NCBI GenBank assembly: GCA_000226015.1
Contig: JH153375.1
Coordinates: 374,823 to 438,822 of the forward strand
Source of the DNA: Mnemiopsis leidyi
Lineage: Eukaryota; Ctenophora; Tentaculata; Lobata; Bolinopsidae
Direction of reading: 5' to 3'
Length of the DNA: 64,000 nucleotides
In this document: piece by piece, positions 1-41,807 of the stretch
How positions within the stretch are numbered: the first letter of the stretch is position 1
How the letters are laid out: the number at the start of each line of letters is the position of its first letter
Notes under the pieces: generated by a model
The model's input: only the letters and a program-made list of their open reading frames with translations
Database searches by the model: none
Told to the model about the DNA's origin: nothing
Program-made: the position numbers and the translations under genes

Positions 1-309
1 GTAACGTACGTACACACGACATAAACCTAGTATACACATTCTCCAACCACCCCCTCGATCGTTAACCCTTAGTAATGCCTTTTTGCGCCTTCGGTGCAAA
101 AAGGCATTTGACGGGAAAAATAACTCAGGTAAATACGTGATCTAAAAATAACCCAGGTAAGTACGTGATCTAAAAATAATCCAGGTATATACGTGATCTA
201 AAAATAACCCAGGTAAGACGTGATCTAAAAATAACCCAAGTGAGTACGTGATCTAAAAATAACCCAGGTAAGTACGTGATCTAAAAATAACCCAGGTAAG
301 TACGTGACA
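1..309. repeat. 28-bp tandem repeat array beside the first visible PNPLA6/7 exon
   Basis: About seven copies of a 28-bp unit containing ACGTGATCTAAAAATAACCC run from about 120 to 305. Most units end in CAGGTAAGT, which matches a 5' splice-site consensus. Bases 60-115 hold a short inverted repeat (GCCTTTTTGCGCC facing GGTGCAAAAAGGC). No coding signal is visible before about 310. Confidence 0.8.
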
Positions 310-29982
<29,673 letters not shown>

Positions 29983-31725
29983 GTAGCAGTCTGCTATAGC
30001 TAGGTTGTTGGCTATACTCATGTGGTCTAGTGTTACTGAGTTAAAACCAATGTTGTCCGGACACAGAACTTTCAGGGCTTTGTTTTGCCATTTTCACGTT
30101 TGTTATGAGTTAATCTAATCATAATTTATCTTAGTTCGACCGCAATTATAAGTGTTGATTCATCATCTGAATGCGGGTTTTTCAGTTACGGCCATTTTTT
30201 TCTTGTATACTTGTTTTACTGATTGTACACTTTACTTGATACCGCCTTTCATCGATATACCGCCTTAATTAATGGTAATTGTTATCATACTTAATTTTTA
30301 CTTATAATTAGAAAGATTTAAAACGATTGAAAAGGGCCTCGAATATAGATAGATATTTGATAATGGATTGCCGCTAAATTAGTGGAAAAGGAACATGATT
30401 AGTTTGCTGTTTATTAGATTTAAAGTATTTGATGGTGTTTTGTAATTTAAAGGAGTTTGATACTTATTATTTGTACAGAAAATTGTGCATTCGTTAAGTT
30501 TTTTGGTGAATTTTGATTACATCCATGTACGATCTGTAATTCTAATTATTTGTAAACGGTTCGTGACTTTCACTCGTTTCCATCCTCTTATTCGATTGTG
30601 AGAGCATGCATATTGCATACATATGTCAGATTATATATTTTGCAAATGTTATTATTTACCGCGTGATGGTGTTATACCGGTAAAGTAAAACGTGTGTCGT
30701 GTTATTTGCACATCTTTGTCGTATTACATCACCCTTTTTCGTATTACATCCCACTTTTGGCCGTATTACATCACCCTTTTTCGTATGACATCACAGTCAT
30801 AGCCGTATTACCTCACACTTTGTGCTAATTAGTGATACGAGAGAACATCCTTTTTTCTTGTTATTACTAGCAACTATCCGCACTGCCTGCTAATTGTACT
30901 TCCTAAATGATATTTTTACATGACTCTGAGGCCTGCTCCAAATTAGTGATACGAGAGAACGTCCTCTTTTCTTGTTATCGCAAGCAACTGCCTGCAATAC
31001 CTGCAATTTTTACTTGGTAAATAATATCGTTACATAACTCATAAAAACATATCATTATTCAACTCAGCCTTTGGCTTCGATGAATAATGAGATTCACGCC
31101 ACTCGCTACGCTCGAGGCGTAAATCATGTTACTTACTCGTTATGAAACTAGATATTATTTCACGAAATGATATCGTCAACATTTTTGCTATTTTCTTGAT
31201 AAATGTTGAATCATCATCGTTAAGTTTGAAGCCTCTTAAATTATTTTGAATCATGAAACATCACAATAAAAAGGCGACCTTGTGGCAAAAAAATTTAGAC
31301 TTCAGGGACATCACAAGCATAAAAGATGAAAGAAGGTTTACAAAAATGTTGCTATTAAATTTTCGAATTAAATCGGCTTACAAGTAATTTCCGCCTTACC
31401 CTATAAGTATATGGTCTGGTATCAAATGTGCAAAAATATTCTACCTGTACCACCTACTACCAACGTAACATTTACTGCATAACGACGATAAGAAGTGCCG
31501 TCCTGATATTTAATGCTCTAATATAAGGTCAAATATAACGCTCAAATGTAACGTTTCGCCCAAATTCGGGTTCGATTTTATTTCCAGATTCAACTTCAAG
31601 ATCTGTTATTTATCAGACCTAAACTGGTTTCTTAATTTATCGATAAACCATTTTTAACATAACATAACACTCAAAGTCAAACCATTACAGTATTATCAAA
31701 ATTCATAAATCTCATCTCAGAAGGA
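29983..31725. other. Intergenic region with short repeats
   Basis: No gene is seen. From 30708 to 30825 a CGTATTACATCACCCTTTTT-type unit of 20-25 bp recurs about five times. Two 110-bp units (30827 and 30941, period 114, each starting AATTAGTGATACGAGAGAAC) form a tandem duplication. Two neighbouring stem-loops lie at 31053-31093 (CATTATTCA with TGAATAATG) and 31093-31128 (ATTCACGCC with GGCGTAAAT). Confidence 0.75.
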
Positions 31726-32976
31726 ATGTCACATCACGTCTTGCAACAAATTTCTCGCTTCACCAACAGAACTGTGAAAGTGAAAAACCCTCAGAAAGAT
31801 CTACTCGCGGCCGGTAAGAGCTGATTTGTGATATTTACATTACCAAAACCCAAAACTTGGGTGTAGCGTGACCGTCTTTTGAAGTCAGCATTGTCCATTA
31901 CACACAGAAAAGGAGCGATATGAGATAATGGATCGTTTGAATGGACCAATTAGTACGAAGATGAATCAAAATTACGATCGCTAATTTTCGGCAAGTTTAT
32001 GTCTTTTCAATGTTATGCATCTGCAAAAAAACGTTACATAGAGGTAATGTAAATAGAGGTTTTACTGTATTGTGAAGTATTGGGGAAAGGGAGAAGGCCC
32101 GGTAAATCTAAGGACACGGTAAATAGAGGCACGGTATATCAAGGTTTTACTGTACTTATTATTTTTTATTACTACTTTGTTGTCACAGGAAGAGCACTTG
32201 TAGTGAACGCAAACAAGCAGGGGTACAGAGACCACTGGGTATTTCACCAACAACATCAGCCCCCCAAATTGTAAATAGAAATATTTTATCATTTTCTTGA
32301 TCATAAAAATACGTTGTCATTTTCTTTTCCTCTTCATCAGATTATTTCTGACAATTGTTAGTTTCTGCCATTTATTTATCTTAAACCCTTATTTTAAAGA
32401 CGTGCTTATTCACGTGATATTACCCGTATTTACTTTCCAGGTACAGATCACACTACAGATTTATGGAACACAAAAGAATGTACAATCAAGGAATGCATGA
32501 CCGAGTGGACTTCGTTGAATCTGGTTACACCGCAAAATCTGGATTTAAACTTGAGAGGGGTAAACTTAAATGGATATTTTCATGTTTATTTTGATTGTCA
32601 AATGATAAACCAGATAGAAATTATACACCTCACTATAAAAAAACATTGTACATGTAGGTAATTACAATTTATCAAATCAAATATAGTTTATTGCTGCACT
32701 TTTCTAATACAACGGATGTAGGACGAACCACTGACGGACTGAATCGCTAACGTTTTTTAACGTAAATCATCATTAAAGTTAGTAATTCCGTCCGATAGTG
32801 GTTCCGTCCGTTAGTAATTCACTCCGGTTAACGATCTAACGCTGGATATTTTGATAGGAGTTGAGGATAACGCGCAGTATCTCAAGTATAAACAAACAGG
32901 AAACAAGGTCCCTGTAGATAGAGAGGAGTGGAGATCCCGATATCGACATATTCTGAATCCCGAACAAACAAACTGA
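31726..32976 (+). CDS. Unrecognised four-exon gene, 135 aa, basic
   Basis: Exons 31726-31813, 32189-32270, 32441-32559 and 32858-32976 join in consistent phases (1, 2, 1) to a 408-base frame ending in TGA. Donors are GTAAGA, GTAAAT and GTAAAC; acceptors are TTGTCACAG, ACTTTCCAG and TTTTGATAG. The product is rich in His, Tyr, Arg and Lys and lacks membrane segments. Landmarks are RFTNRTVKVKNP, GYRDHWVFHQQHQPPK, YRSHYRFMEHKRMYNQGMHD and DREEWRSRYRHILNP. The basic, non-acidic start could act as a mitochondrial presequence. I do not recognise the family. The start ATG lies 5 bases after an acceptor-like CTCATCTCAG. Confidence 0.72.
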
Positions 32977-34561
32977 ACAAATCTTAAGTGTAACACTTAT
33001 TGTTTTGTTGTGCCACGTAATTAGAATCGCTCATTCTCCGCCCGGTCGAATTTTAATCCATAACGGACCGTGAATGATGAATTTACTTAATGATGAATTC
33101 GTTAAGACATCGATGATTGGAGACCAAATTGATTAATACTGTTGTATTTGTAATGATTGCCCTTCCTATTAATTTTACCGGACAACTTGACAGGGTAGTG
33201 TGATACGGTGAGAACTTGATTGCGTATTCAATCAATTGATTCTGTTAAGTTTTAAACGACAACTAAGGCGTTATGCCGTAAAAACATAAAATACGTTATT
33301 TTAGGATAAAGAAATGCTTTGTCATAAACAGGACTAATAAGGTCATCACCTACATGAGATAAACGTGACGTCGTGACGACCTTATAAGTCCTGTTGAGGA
33401 TAAAGATAAAGACGCTGTTCCATTCTCATCACAACGCTAGGTTTTTGATGAGGTCATCAATTGGCCTGTTGATCAAACAATAAATATGAAAAATGTGTGA
33501 CTTCACAATTTTGGCAAAAGATTTCTTTATCCTAAGATAGCTAAGGCGCCCCATCTCTTTCTCTCTCCCTCTTAGAACTTTCTCTGTCACAAAATAATAT
33601 ATATAGAGCCTCGCTGAGATTCGGAGTTGTGATTACAATGGGGTAAATGGGACTAAATTTAAGTTATTGATGGTGACTAAATAGATCTTGGTGACTATAA
33701 GTATATAAATCTAGTAGTGAAGGTGTCGTTTTGATTACGAACCCTGTTAAGTGTATGGGAATTGACGATCTTGTGGTGAATTTGTCAGTCACTCTGTTTG
33801 ATACAGAATTACTAAGACTGATTTCTTCAAATCTCGCCGGTACGCACCGGCCACCGGTGACCGGTAAAGTTACTTTAGTTCAAGCACTATTGGGATTTCG
33901 GCTGGGTGGTGTAATGGTTTCATATGTGCTTCTCAAGCAGCAGATTGGTGTGCTTTCCCCGGCTGTTGCAAGTCGGCCAGTCATCAGACTGTGTCTGGTA
34001 CAGATTCGGCCGAAATTAATGCACAGTCGCTGGCTCGTAAGACTAAGATTAACCCCCTGGGGATAGTTTAATTGCATCGGAACAGAGTGAATCGGCGTTA
34101 CAGAAAAGGAGATGCGCACCTCTTGCTATCCCATTTAAGGGAGTGATTTAAGTTTGCAAAGTTATTTATCTCTGGGTTTTTATTTTTATCTATTTTTTAT
34201 TTATTTAATCACACAAATAAATTTCTGAACTCCAGATCCGATCATGAACATTGTTAAATATCAATTTTACATAAATAACTTAAAGTGCGCGGAGAGTAAC
34301 AATGTTTTGTGTATTCAATTCAATTCAATCAAAAAAATTCTCGCGGTGTTCAAATCATTAATCATATACTTCTTTAAAATTTCTGTACTTAATCCATCCT
34401 AAAATACTAAAATAGGGATGATTTTGTGCGGAATGGTCATGCGCTCATGACGTTGTTGGTGTGAAGTCCCAGTTTCCAGCGAAGGCCCTTCACCTGATCA
34501 CGTGATCAAGAAACCACACAGACAAGAATATCTGATCTGGCAGATGTGTTGAAGGCAGAGT
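32977..34561. other. Intergenic region, one MITE candidate
   Basis: Contains the 33263-33548 candidate element and a weak tRNA-like stretch near 33890-33960. Otherwise it is AT-rich sequence. Open frames near 33731-34066 show no family resemblance. Confidence 0.6.
33263..33548. mobile_element. Candidate MITE with terminal inverted repeats and 8-bp target duplication
   Basis: Inverted 15-mers TTAGGATAAAGAAAT (33301-33315) and ATTTCTTTATCCTAA (33521-33535) enclose an inner inverted repeat (AGGACTAATAAGGTC with GACCTTATAAGTCCT). CTAAGGCG flanks the whole at 33263-33270 and 33541-33548, as an 8-bp target duplication would (hAT-like). The left inverted repeat does not abut its flank, so the ends are uncertain. 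Confidence 0.55.
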
Positions 34562-35547
34562 ATGTTGGAGGAGGTATACGATCTACTGCAGGATATTTTG
34601 GGGGATCCTCTCCTAGCTGATCTTCCTGAGGTAAACTTGGTTGCTTTTTAACGTTCCCGATACAGTTTTTTCTATGTTTGTTGATCTTTATTCCTCCATC
34701 TACAGGAAAACTAGATCCATTATTGTGAGTGTGTTTTGGTCGACTCTCCTGATCTACCGTATTTGTAAAGCTAAGATCAACTCAGTGTAACTCCGTTCAG
34801 GACGTGGATACCGAAGATGTGAGGTGTCAGATAGCTCGAGCTAAAGGACACGTTATAGATCTTACTCTGGTCAGGCCTGGGGACAACAAGGTTAGTTCTG
34901 CATTTGTTTACATAGTCTGAAGTTAAACTTCAAACGCGCATTGCAATTGTGCAATGCGGCCAACTATGGTCATGTCAATCATCGAACTCGAAGTTCATTC
35001 TATTTCTATTTCTACAGAGCACATATACTTTGCTCTGTCCACCTGCACCCCAAAACAATACCAATTATCCTATCTTCACTCTTCAGATGAGAGTGTCTGT
35101 GCTGCACAATGCCAGAGTATCAGATCTACAACGTATTGTAACTAAAGCTATCAAACGGAGTACGCCAGATCTCCCTAGAGCTTATTCGTGGAGGTAATAC
35201 TGATGCTAAATGAAGGTATTTGTTCAATTTAAGTGAGGTAGATCAGGGAGCTCCCCGTCAGTTGAGAGAATTTACTAAAAAGTTACAAAATTTACTAAAA
35301 AGTTAAATAAGTTAGTGAACTACTTTCCCTACACACTATACTCATCTCACTACCTTTTCAATAACACTTGACTACGTCTAGGTCCTTGTGGAAGCGGTAC
35401 AATCTGACAGTAGGGAGTATAAAACTATCAGACAGAAACAAGATGTTAGTTCACTACGGAGTAAAGAACAATGACCTGGTAACCTTCTCCAAACGAGTCA
35501 GAGTAGCCCAGACTCGACCTCAGCCTCCCTCCGCCAAACGGCGTTAG
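34562..35547 (+). CDS. SNRNP25: U11/U12 snRNP 25 kDa protein
   Basis: A ubiquitin-like component of the U11/U12 di-snRNP that recognises minor (U12-type) introns in the nucleus. Exons 34562-34630, 34801-34890, 35087-35193 and 35382-35547 join in phase to 143 aa (human about 132). Landmarks shared with the human protein are DPLLADLPE near the start, EDVRCQIARAKGHVIDLTLV, a V-x-DL-xx-IV-x-KAI stretch, SWRSLWKRYNLT, LSDRNKMLVHYGVKNNDLVT and FSKRVR. The upstream in-frame TGA at 34550 fixes the ATG. The C-terminus is basic and proline-rich. All four exons are joined by GT-AG introns. Its presence implies an organism that retains the minor spliceosome. Confidence 0.9.
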
Positions 35548-35932
35548 AGGTAATCGAGACGTGTTGCTACTTGCTAGGCAATGTCAATAAGCCAGGCAGT
35601 GTCTGGTAAAACGTTAGTTACTTTGGGTATCCGACCTGGTTGCTATACTATTTTTTATAGACAACGTCAGAGAGCTAGGTAGTACAACACGGTGATGCCC
35701 AACAAATCTTCCATTCAATGATTCTATTTATGGAACATTGAGTACATTGGTTTTAAGTCTCATTTGTCGTCGAATTTGAAACCTTTGAATGGGTAGAAAT
35801 ATTTCAAGAATGCAGCTTTCTAAAGACTGAGGTTGATTTTACATGTGTCGGCAAAATTTTAAATTCAACTTTTTACCATATAAAGGAATTTCGCCGGTTA
35901 AAGTTTTTAAAGTGAATACTTCAAGAATCAAG
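35548..35932. other. Short intergenic stretch
   Basis: Downstream of the SNRNP25 stop; AT-rich, with no features seen apart from a likely 3'UTR. Confidence 0.5.
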
Positions 35933-36640
35933 ATGGAAATATTGACAATTATTGGTCTCGGCTTTGTTTGTTATGGCGCTGCAGATATCTTAAACTTCTT
36001 GTACTATATGGTATGTATCTTATTTCATGAAGTCAATTTCAGTATCAATATCGGTTTCAGTAATGGTTATCTGTAAATTTCAGTTTATGATTATAAGTTT
36101 TGATTGTATTCGAATTTATCTTTATTTATTCGCAAAGGCACTCAGTGTTTTTTCATAAATGTTATATTAAAACAAGTTCAACATGACCTCCTTTAGTCTT
36201 CCTAAACGCTCCTACATCGCGCCAGAAACCTGTACCTTACATTTTATGTCACTATTATCCTGGTTGTTTGGAACAGTGCTACTTCCAAAAATAGTATAAA
36301 GTTCTAGAACCTTCATGTAGGGTGTAGACTGATAGAATAGGTCTTGTTTATTTCATCCGAAGCAAAACGCCAAGGTATTTTCACATATCTCCGGCTGATA
36401 ATCCATTGACGTGCTAGTAGTGTCGACGTGTGACTGTGAAGGTTAAAAAGATGGGTATGTCGAGTGTAAATGTACTAGAATTTATCGGGCTGCTTTCCTA
36501 GAGCGTTATAGCATGTTGATCTGTCAAACACTGTAAGTCCTTCACTTCAACACCTACATTTTTTATTTTAGGATTTGGCAATTCGCAACTCCTCCTTTAT
36601 GTGCTTATTGGGGCTTTCAGCTGTTTTGATTGAAATTTGA
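35933..36640 (+). CDS. Candidate 48-aa small membrane protein, two exons
   Basis: ATG at 35933 opens 26 codons with a strongly hydrophobic run (ILTIIGLGFVCYGAADIL) ending at donor ATG|GTATGT (36010). A good acceptor (CATTTTTTATTTTAG) at 36571 leads in phase to DLAIRNSSFMCLLGLSAVLI and a TGA at 36638. The product would have one or two membrane segments and no recognisable family. The short length and lack of homology make this tentative; the first exon may instead belong to a longer unseen transcript. Confidence 0.28.
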
Positions 36641-36934
36641 TAGAAAAACGTGTCTGCTAATATTCTGTTATTTATAGTCTCCACTGGTTTAACGTATTGC
36701 TTGTCCGACCTAGGAGTTTCAATTGTGCAAGTGCCACCAGTACATTGATGCGTTACCAGGAACATCCTACTCAAACTGTTTGATGAAGGAATTCTTGCTC
36801 ATTAAAATCAGGACTTCTACCACATGATTGCATCCTAAGATTCTGACAAGAGAATGTCACAATTTCAGGAGTTAAGCACTCTGCGTCTTCTAACTGTCGG
36901 AATCCGATACCTTGAATCTCACTTCCGCACCACC

Positions 36935-38476
36935 ATGCCGCTCTTTATCGTACTCTTAGTCTCAGTGTTTCTGGAGACCGTCCAATGTTGCCAACAAACC
37001 TGCTTTCTAGCCTACACGAACGGATCTTATGAAGTACCAGAAGTTCTGGAAGGTGTCCCAACCATAGTCCCTATTAACTTCACGGGAGTAATTACGGTGG
37101 AGGCAGCCTATATCCCAGGATACAAAGCTCAGTGGGAGTACATCAGGTTTATGAAGAATGCGTCCCTGCAACCTTTGGTCATGCAGTTTTACACACCCCA
37201 GAAAAATTACCTCACCACTTTATCCATTTTTGCTGAGGATGAACGTGGAGCTTACTCTGCCTCTCGGTATTCAGCCTTTAGTTTGTTCAACAGAAAAAAT
37301 GACGACATTGTCATCCAAATATCGGATGTTCATGTGTCTGAAGATAACTTCTACCGAATCTTTTTGGGGGAACCAGGAAGTGCTCACAGCAGAAATTATA
37401 ACTATCAGAACCAGGAAAATTGGGACGCTCTGTCCTTCATGAGGTTCAACACTACAACTCAGATCAAAACTGACAACAAAGCCATCTACTTCAAATCAGT
37501 GTCAGTTTGCTTGGATGATACCCCCGTACTGTGTGGAGACACAGTTGAGATTGTTGCTGTTTCCAGGGGTGACTCATTCAATTTGTCTTGTTCAGTTTAC
37601 GGAGCACCATATCTCGAGGCAATTTGGTCGAATTTTGGCTTTGTCCGTCGCAAGCCAATTTTATCGATCGATGGATTTTCACAAACTACCACGATTTCAA
37701 TCACTAGTTTTAGTGGAAATGATATGGGATTATGGACTTGTTACTGGAAGAATAAAAACTTTGAAACTGTCAGTCAAACCAAGATATTTCACGTTGTTGA
37801 ACTCATCTCCAAACCTTTAAATACAACTTTTGTTAAACATAAGTCTGATTCTAAAGAACAAGTTTTCAAATGGATGATTCAGAACAAGCGCCCTATTGAG
37901 TCACCTGATGAGTTCACAATACTGCTCGAGTGTGTGCAAGGAAATTTTAATTCTTCCGCAGACTCCGATAACATGACAAGAGATTCTTTTTGGATATCCG
38001 TTTTGACGCATTTTGAGGAAAACTCGGTCCTCAGCCAACACAGCGCCACACTGATACTGCCTGAAAACGTTAAGTCTGACAAGATCACGTGCTCTTTGTA
38101 CCTGGTGACAGAGTCTGGTGAGAAACTGGGAGTGTTGGACACAACAACACTCTACAGAGAAGGCTATCATTGTGAGGAGGGGTACTATGGAGTAGGAGAG
38201 GAATGTTTGGAATGTCCTGAAAACTTCACCAGTTCACCCCGCAGTACCAAGTGTTTCCCGTTAGAATTGGATGTCGTTGTTGAGCATGTTGTTCAAATTG
38301 TAGAACAGAAAGTCGTTACAGTGTCGTATGAAGAAAAGAAAGAATGGGAAGATGCAATTTCAACTAATATTAATGTTAGGATTGGAGTAATCGTTGGGAT
38401 CATAATTTTATTGGCCCTGGCAGTATCTTTAGTGACATTTACAGTCCACGTAGCTAGGCGATTAGAATGCATCTGA
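36935..38476 (+). CDS. Type I membrane receptor with Ig-like domain and Cys-rich stalk (receptor B), intronless
   Basis: A single exon. An upstream in-frame ATG exists at 36854, but the ATG at 36935 has a CACCATG context and is followed directly by a signal peptide (PLFIVLLVSVFLETVQC), so I prefer it (513 aa). Domain order is as in receptor A: N-terminal ectodomain, Ig-like domain (NLSCSVYGAP, AIW, GLWTCYW), linker, Cys-rich EGYYGVGEECLEC module, and a transmembrane helix (IGVIVGIIILLALAVSL). The cytosolic tail is only about 10 residues (HVARRLECI) without tyrosine. An extra acidic stretch lies between the Cys module and the membrane. An acceptor-like AATTTCAG ends at 36870, which may place the mature 5' end inside the longer frame. 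It was probably duplicated from, or has exchanged sequence with, the gene at 25113-26648. Confidence 0.86.
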   Translation: MPLFIVLLVSVFLETVQCCQQTCFLAYTNGSYEVPEVLEGVPTIVPINFTGVITVEAAYIPGYKAQWEYIRFMKNASLQPLVMQFYTPQKNYLTTLSIFAEDERGAYSASRYSAFSLFNRKNDDIVIQISDVHVSEDNFYRIFLGEPGSAHSRNYNYQNQENWDALSFMRFNTTTQIKTDNKAIYFKSVSVCLDDTPVLCGDTVEIVAVSRGDSFNLSCSVYGAPYLEAIWSNFGFVRRKPILSIDGFSQTTTISITSFSGNDMGLWTCYWKNKNFETVSQTKIFHVVELISKPLNTTFVKHKSDSKEQVFKWMIQNKRPIESPDEFTILLECVQGNFNSSADSDNMTRDSFWISVLTHFEENSVLSQHSATLILPENVKSDKITCSLYLVTESGEKLGVLDTTTLYREGYHCEEGYYGVGEECLECPENFTSSPRSTKCFPLELDVVVEHVVQIVEQKVVTVSYEEKKEWEDAISTNINVRIGVIVGIIILLALAVSLVTFTVHVARRLECI

Positions 38477-38842
38477 ATTTGATTTTTTAGTTAATTATAA
38501 TATATAATATACAAACTTGAATAATTAATCGCAAGTATGAGCATTGAGCGGTAAATTCAAGTTTATAAGTGAGCGGGAATCTTATTGAGAGTCTGAATTT
38601 GTGGTTCATGTTACTCCTAAATATTCATATGTATTTGTAATTGCAAATTGTATGATCAATAGTGACTAGGAACAAAGAAACTCAAAAAGATCAAACTGAA
38701 AGACGCCAGATATTTCTATAACTATAAGTATAAGCGAAATCCAATATATATAAGCTCTGAAGCTTAACTATTGAATATTAAACTGAAAGTGTACTGAAGT
38801 ATACAACAAAAACAACAACAACACCTGCCTTTGCTTTGCATC

Positions 38843-38886
38843 TCTCTCTCTCTCTCTCTCTCTATCCTTCTCACTCTCTATCTANC
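38843..38886. repeat. TC microsatellite
   Basis: CT dinucleotides with a TATC tail, including one N. It opens the first copy of the duplicated unit described for 38890-39275. Confidence 0.9.
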
Positions 38887-38889
38887 TTT

Positions 38890-39275
38890 TTTTATCTCAT
38901 ACTTATTTTGATTCGGACACTCCAACAGCCACATGTTGCACAAGTGTAACGGCCAATTACAGGAGGCCGAATGTACAATTATACATATACGCCAGTGACG
39001 GTTAAGTTAAGTTAGTGTGTACCGTACTTTTACCGCCCGAGACTTCGCTGCAATGGGCAGCTACTCAATTAACCCTCACACCCGATTTCTCGAGCATTTG
39101 GCTGAGTGGACCGTGGGGCTGCATAGATCCAACGGAATCCTTAGCTGAACATCAACGTTGTCGAGGTATTACCCGACTGATCGCGCGCGGCTCGCAGTTT
39201 CCTGCTCTCCTGTTGTAGGTTGATAACCTACTGTCGCGGCCATCACGCGCTGTCACGCATTTCTGGACGAAAGAA
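38890..39275. repeat. Composite repeat E, copy 1
   Basis: Recurs at 39447-39875 in direct orientation with over 90% identity by eye; the second copy has small insertions. Shared pieces are CTCCAACAGCCACATGTT, CAAGTGTAACGGCCAATTAC, CGCCCGAGACTTCGCTGCAA, ACCCGATTTCTCGAGCATTT and GGGGCTGCATAGATCCAACG. It ends in the palindrome GTAGGTTGATAACCTAC followed by TGTCGCGGCCATCACGCG. Confidence 0.85.
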
Positions 39276-39284
39276 ATTCTAAAN

Positions 39285-39440
<156 letters not shown>

Positions 39441-39446
39441 CTTTTT

Positions 39447-39875
39447 ATCTCATACTTATTTTGATTTGTGATTCGGACACTCCAACAGCCACATGTTACA
39501 CAAGTGTAACGGCCAATTACAGGAGGCCGAATGTACAATTATACATTGTGTACCATGTACGCCAGTGTTAACGGGCGATGCGCGTCTAGAAATGCGTGAG
39601 AGCGTGTGATGGCCGCGACAGTAGGTTATCAACCTACAAACGCCAGTGACGGTTAAGTTAAGGTCGTGTGTACCGTACTTCTACCGCCCGAGACTTCGCT
39701 GCAATGGGCAGCTACTCAATTAACCCTCACACCCGATTTCTCGAGCATTTGGCTACGTGGAGTTGGACCGTGGGGCTGCATAGATCCAACGGAATCCTTA
39801 GCTGAGCATCAACGTTGTCGATGTGTTACCAGTTACCCGACTCGCGCGCGGCTCGCAGTTTCCTGCTCTTCTGTT
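39447..39875. repeat. Composite repeat E, copy 2, with an inverted insertion
   Basis: Between the CACATGTTACACAAGTGTAA and GACGGTTAAGTTAAGG parts lies an inverted copy (about 39583-39640) of the copy 1 terminal segment (AGAAATGCGTGAGAGCGTG through GTAGGTTATCAACCTAC). A further direct copy of that terminal segment lies at about 40001-40155, interrupted by about 100 bp. Confidence 0.8.
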
Positions 39876-39881
39876 AGAAAG

Positions 39882-40000
39882 TTAGACGGATATCATCTCG
39901 TCAACATCAACAATGCTTACCCCATGGCCCGTGCCGCAGCTTGGAATCGAACTGCTAACCTTAGCAGACAGATGATTTAACCGACTGTGTCTTTGTCTTA
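39882..40000 (-). mobile_element. tRNA-derived SINE-like sequence
   Basis: On the minus strand GTTCGATTCC (plus 39942-39951) matches an RNA polymerase III B box. A D-arm-like GTCGGTTAAATC (plus 39973-39984) stands where an A box is expected. The rest does not fold as a full tRNA. It may be a SINE head or a tRNA pseudogene. Confidence 0.4.
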
Positions 40001-41807
40001 TAGGTTGATAACCTACTGTCGCGTTGTCAGACGTTGCCTGACCTGCTGCCGCGAAGCGGCAGCCCCCGCGCGCGAAAATTGAAAATGTGAAATGGGCCGC
40101 ATAGCAACTCAAGGCAACTGTCGCGGCCATCATGCGCTCTCACGCATTTCTTTCTAAACCATAAACGCGCATCGCCCTTTGACTCTTGTCAGACGTTGTC
40201 TAACCTGCTGCCGCCTTATCGAGGTGTTACCCGACGCGCGCGCGTAAGCAGTAAGCAGTTAGACGGATGTTATATCATCTTGCATTTCGTAAATTCGAAT
40301 AACGCGCGCAAACGCAAAACGGCTATGGCTAGCTTTGTGTGACTTTGTCCGACCATCATCCTCAATGCCTCATTCGAAGGAAAAATAAATGTCGGGAGAG
40401 CCTCAAGATCACCAGGGTGCGCGCTGCCGTACAACTACAACATACAAGGCTTGCTCTACACTCTAACTAAAGCCTCTTTGCGCGTGGGCTGACGTACTTG
40501 CGCGTCGCGATGTCTGCGCTCAATGCTGGGCCACCCCACACTCCGATACCAATTTATTATTCAAATATAATGTATAAGAATGAAATACATTTACGGTTTG
40601 GTTTATAAAATGCTGTAAATTAAATTATTGTTTTCCTTGAAATTATTGTTTTCTTTCCTTGAACCTACCACCATCCTTAAAAAGCTCAAAGCTGGCACAA
40701 AACCTATCTGCCAAGCTAAATTAATCTAACCTTAATATTGTTGGATACCTTAGGAAAAAGTTAAGATTTGGGCTCCTCGAAACAACATTGATGGCTGTCA
40801 AGGGGTTCAGGAAAAGCAGAAATTTCAAGATATCAGAACTTGATCTAAATCTAATAGACTTTTATGTTAAATCTCAGTAAACTATAGGTAATTATATAAT
40901 ATTAAATATAGGTAAAATTCAACTAATCTTTGTTACCAATGTAGAAGAAGGAGGAAATGTATAGTCAGTCAGTCAGGAAAGAATGTCAGTTAAACTACAA
41001 GCAGTGACAACTGTCCAGTTCTTCTTGTTGTTGAGCTTATGCTGTGTTTTTGGACTTTAGGTTAATTGAGTGGTCCCAGGCTTTCGACTGGAGTTGCGGT
41101 GTTAAATCGATTTAACGACGCGTCAACGATCCACCTCCCACTTGATGTTGTAATTAACCATTTGTTGTAGGTTGTTTGCTTGAATTTGATTCGGTTTTTC
41201 ATATAATTTTTATGTTTAATGGAGCTCTTTTTATGGGGAAACTTCTGTAGTTCAATGATAGTGGATAGGTTTTTGTTCAAATGTCATCAAAAAATGCTAG
41301 TTGTATACCAAGCTTGCAAAGTAATATGTGATATGCTACCGAATATTGGTGCTTGTTAATGCTTGTGGTAACAAACTGATTTAATAGGTCTTAAACGCAT
41401 TCATGTATGCTCCCGTTCGTTAAGTTTGAAGTTGGTCATTTTATTATGAAATGGAGTATTCTGCTTCATACAATTGCGTTTTTGGATATAATTTAGAGTA
41501 GTTTGGATAAGTAATTTGGACAACAATACTTTAATGAACTTCTACTGAGTATGAAAGTAAAGTATTGACAAACAGCTTTCCAATTTTATCCGAAATTATA
41601 TTAAGTCATTTGGTCTTTAAGATCTCAGTTTTGTTAAAAACCACACAGCCTCAATTCTGTTATAAAAATAGCGAAGTTGAGCATAAGAAAACACAGCACT
41701 GGCAGTGCAGCACCTAAGGAGGGAATAGGGGCCAAGGTATCATTTGGCCCCCAAAAAATTCAACAACTTCTATTACAAAATTGCTTTTAAGCTATCAGAC
41801 ACAGGCT

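Noticed and set aside
33731-34066. 111-aa plus-strand frame and a tRNA-like GGGTGGTGTAATGGTTTC near 33898
   Set aside because: The frame has no family resemblance. The tRNA-like part has an A-box-like run but no convincing B box or cloverleaf, so neither a tRNA nor a SINE is called.
36568-36774. 68-aa minus-strand frame upstream of receptor B
   Set aside because: No signal, domain or splice context; it probably reads intergenic sequence.
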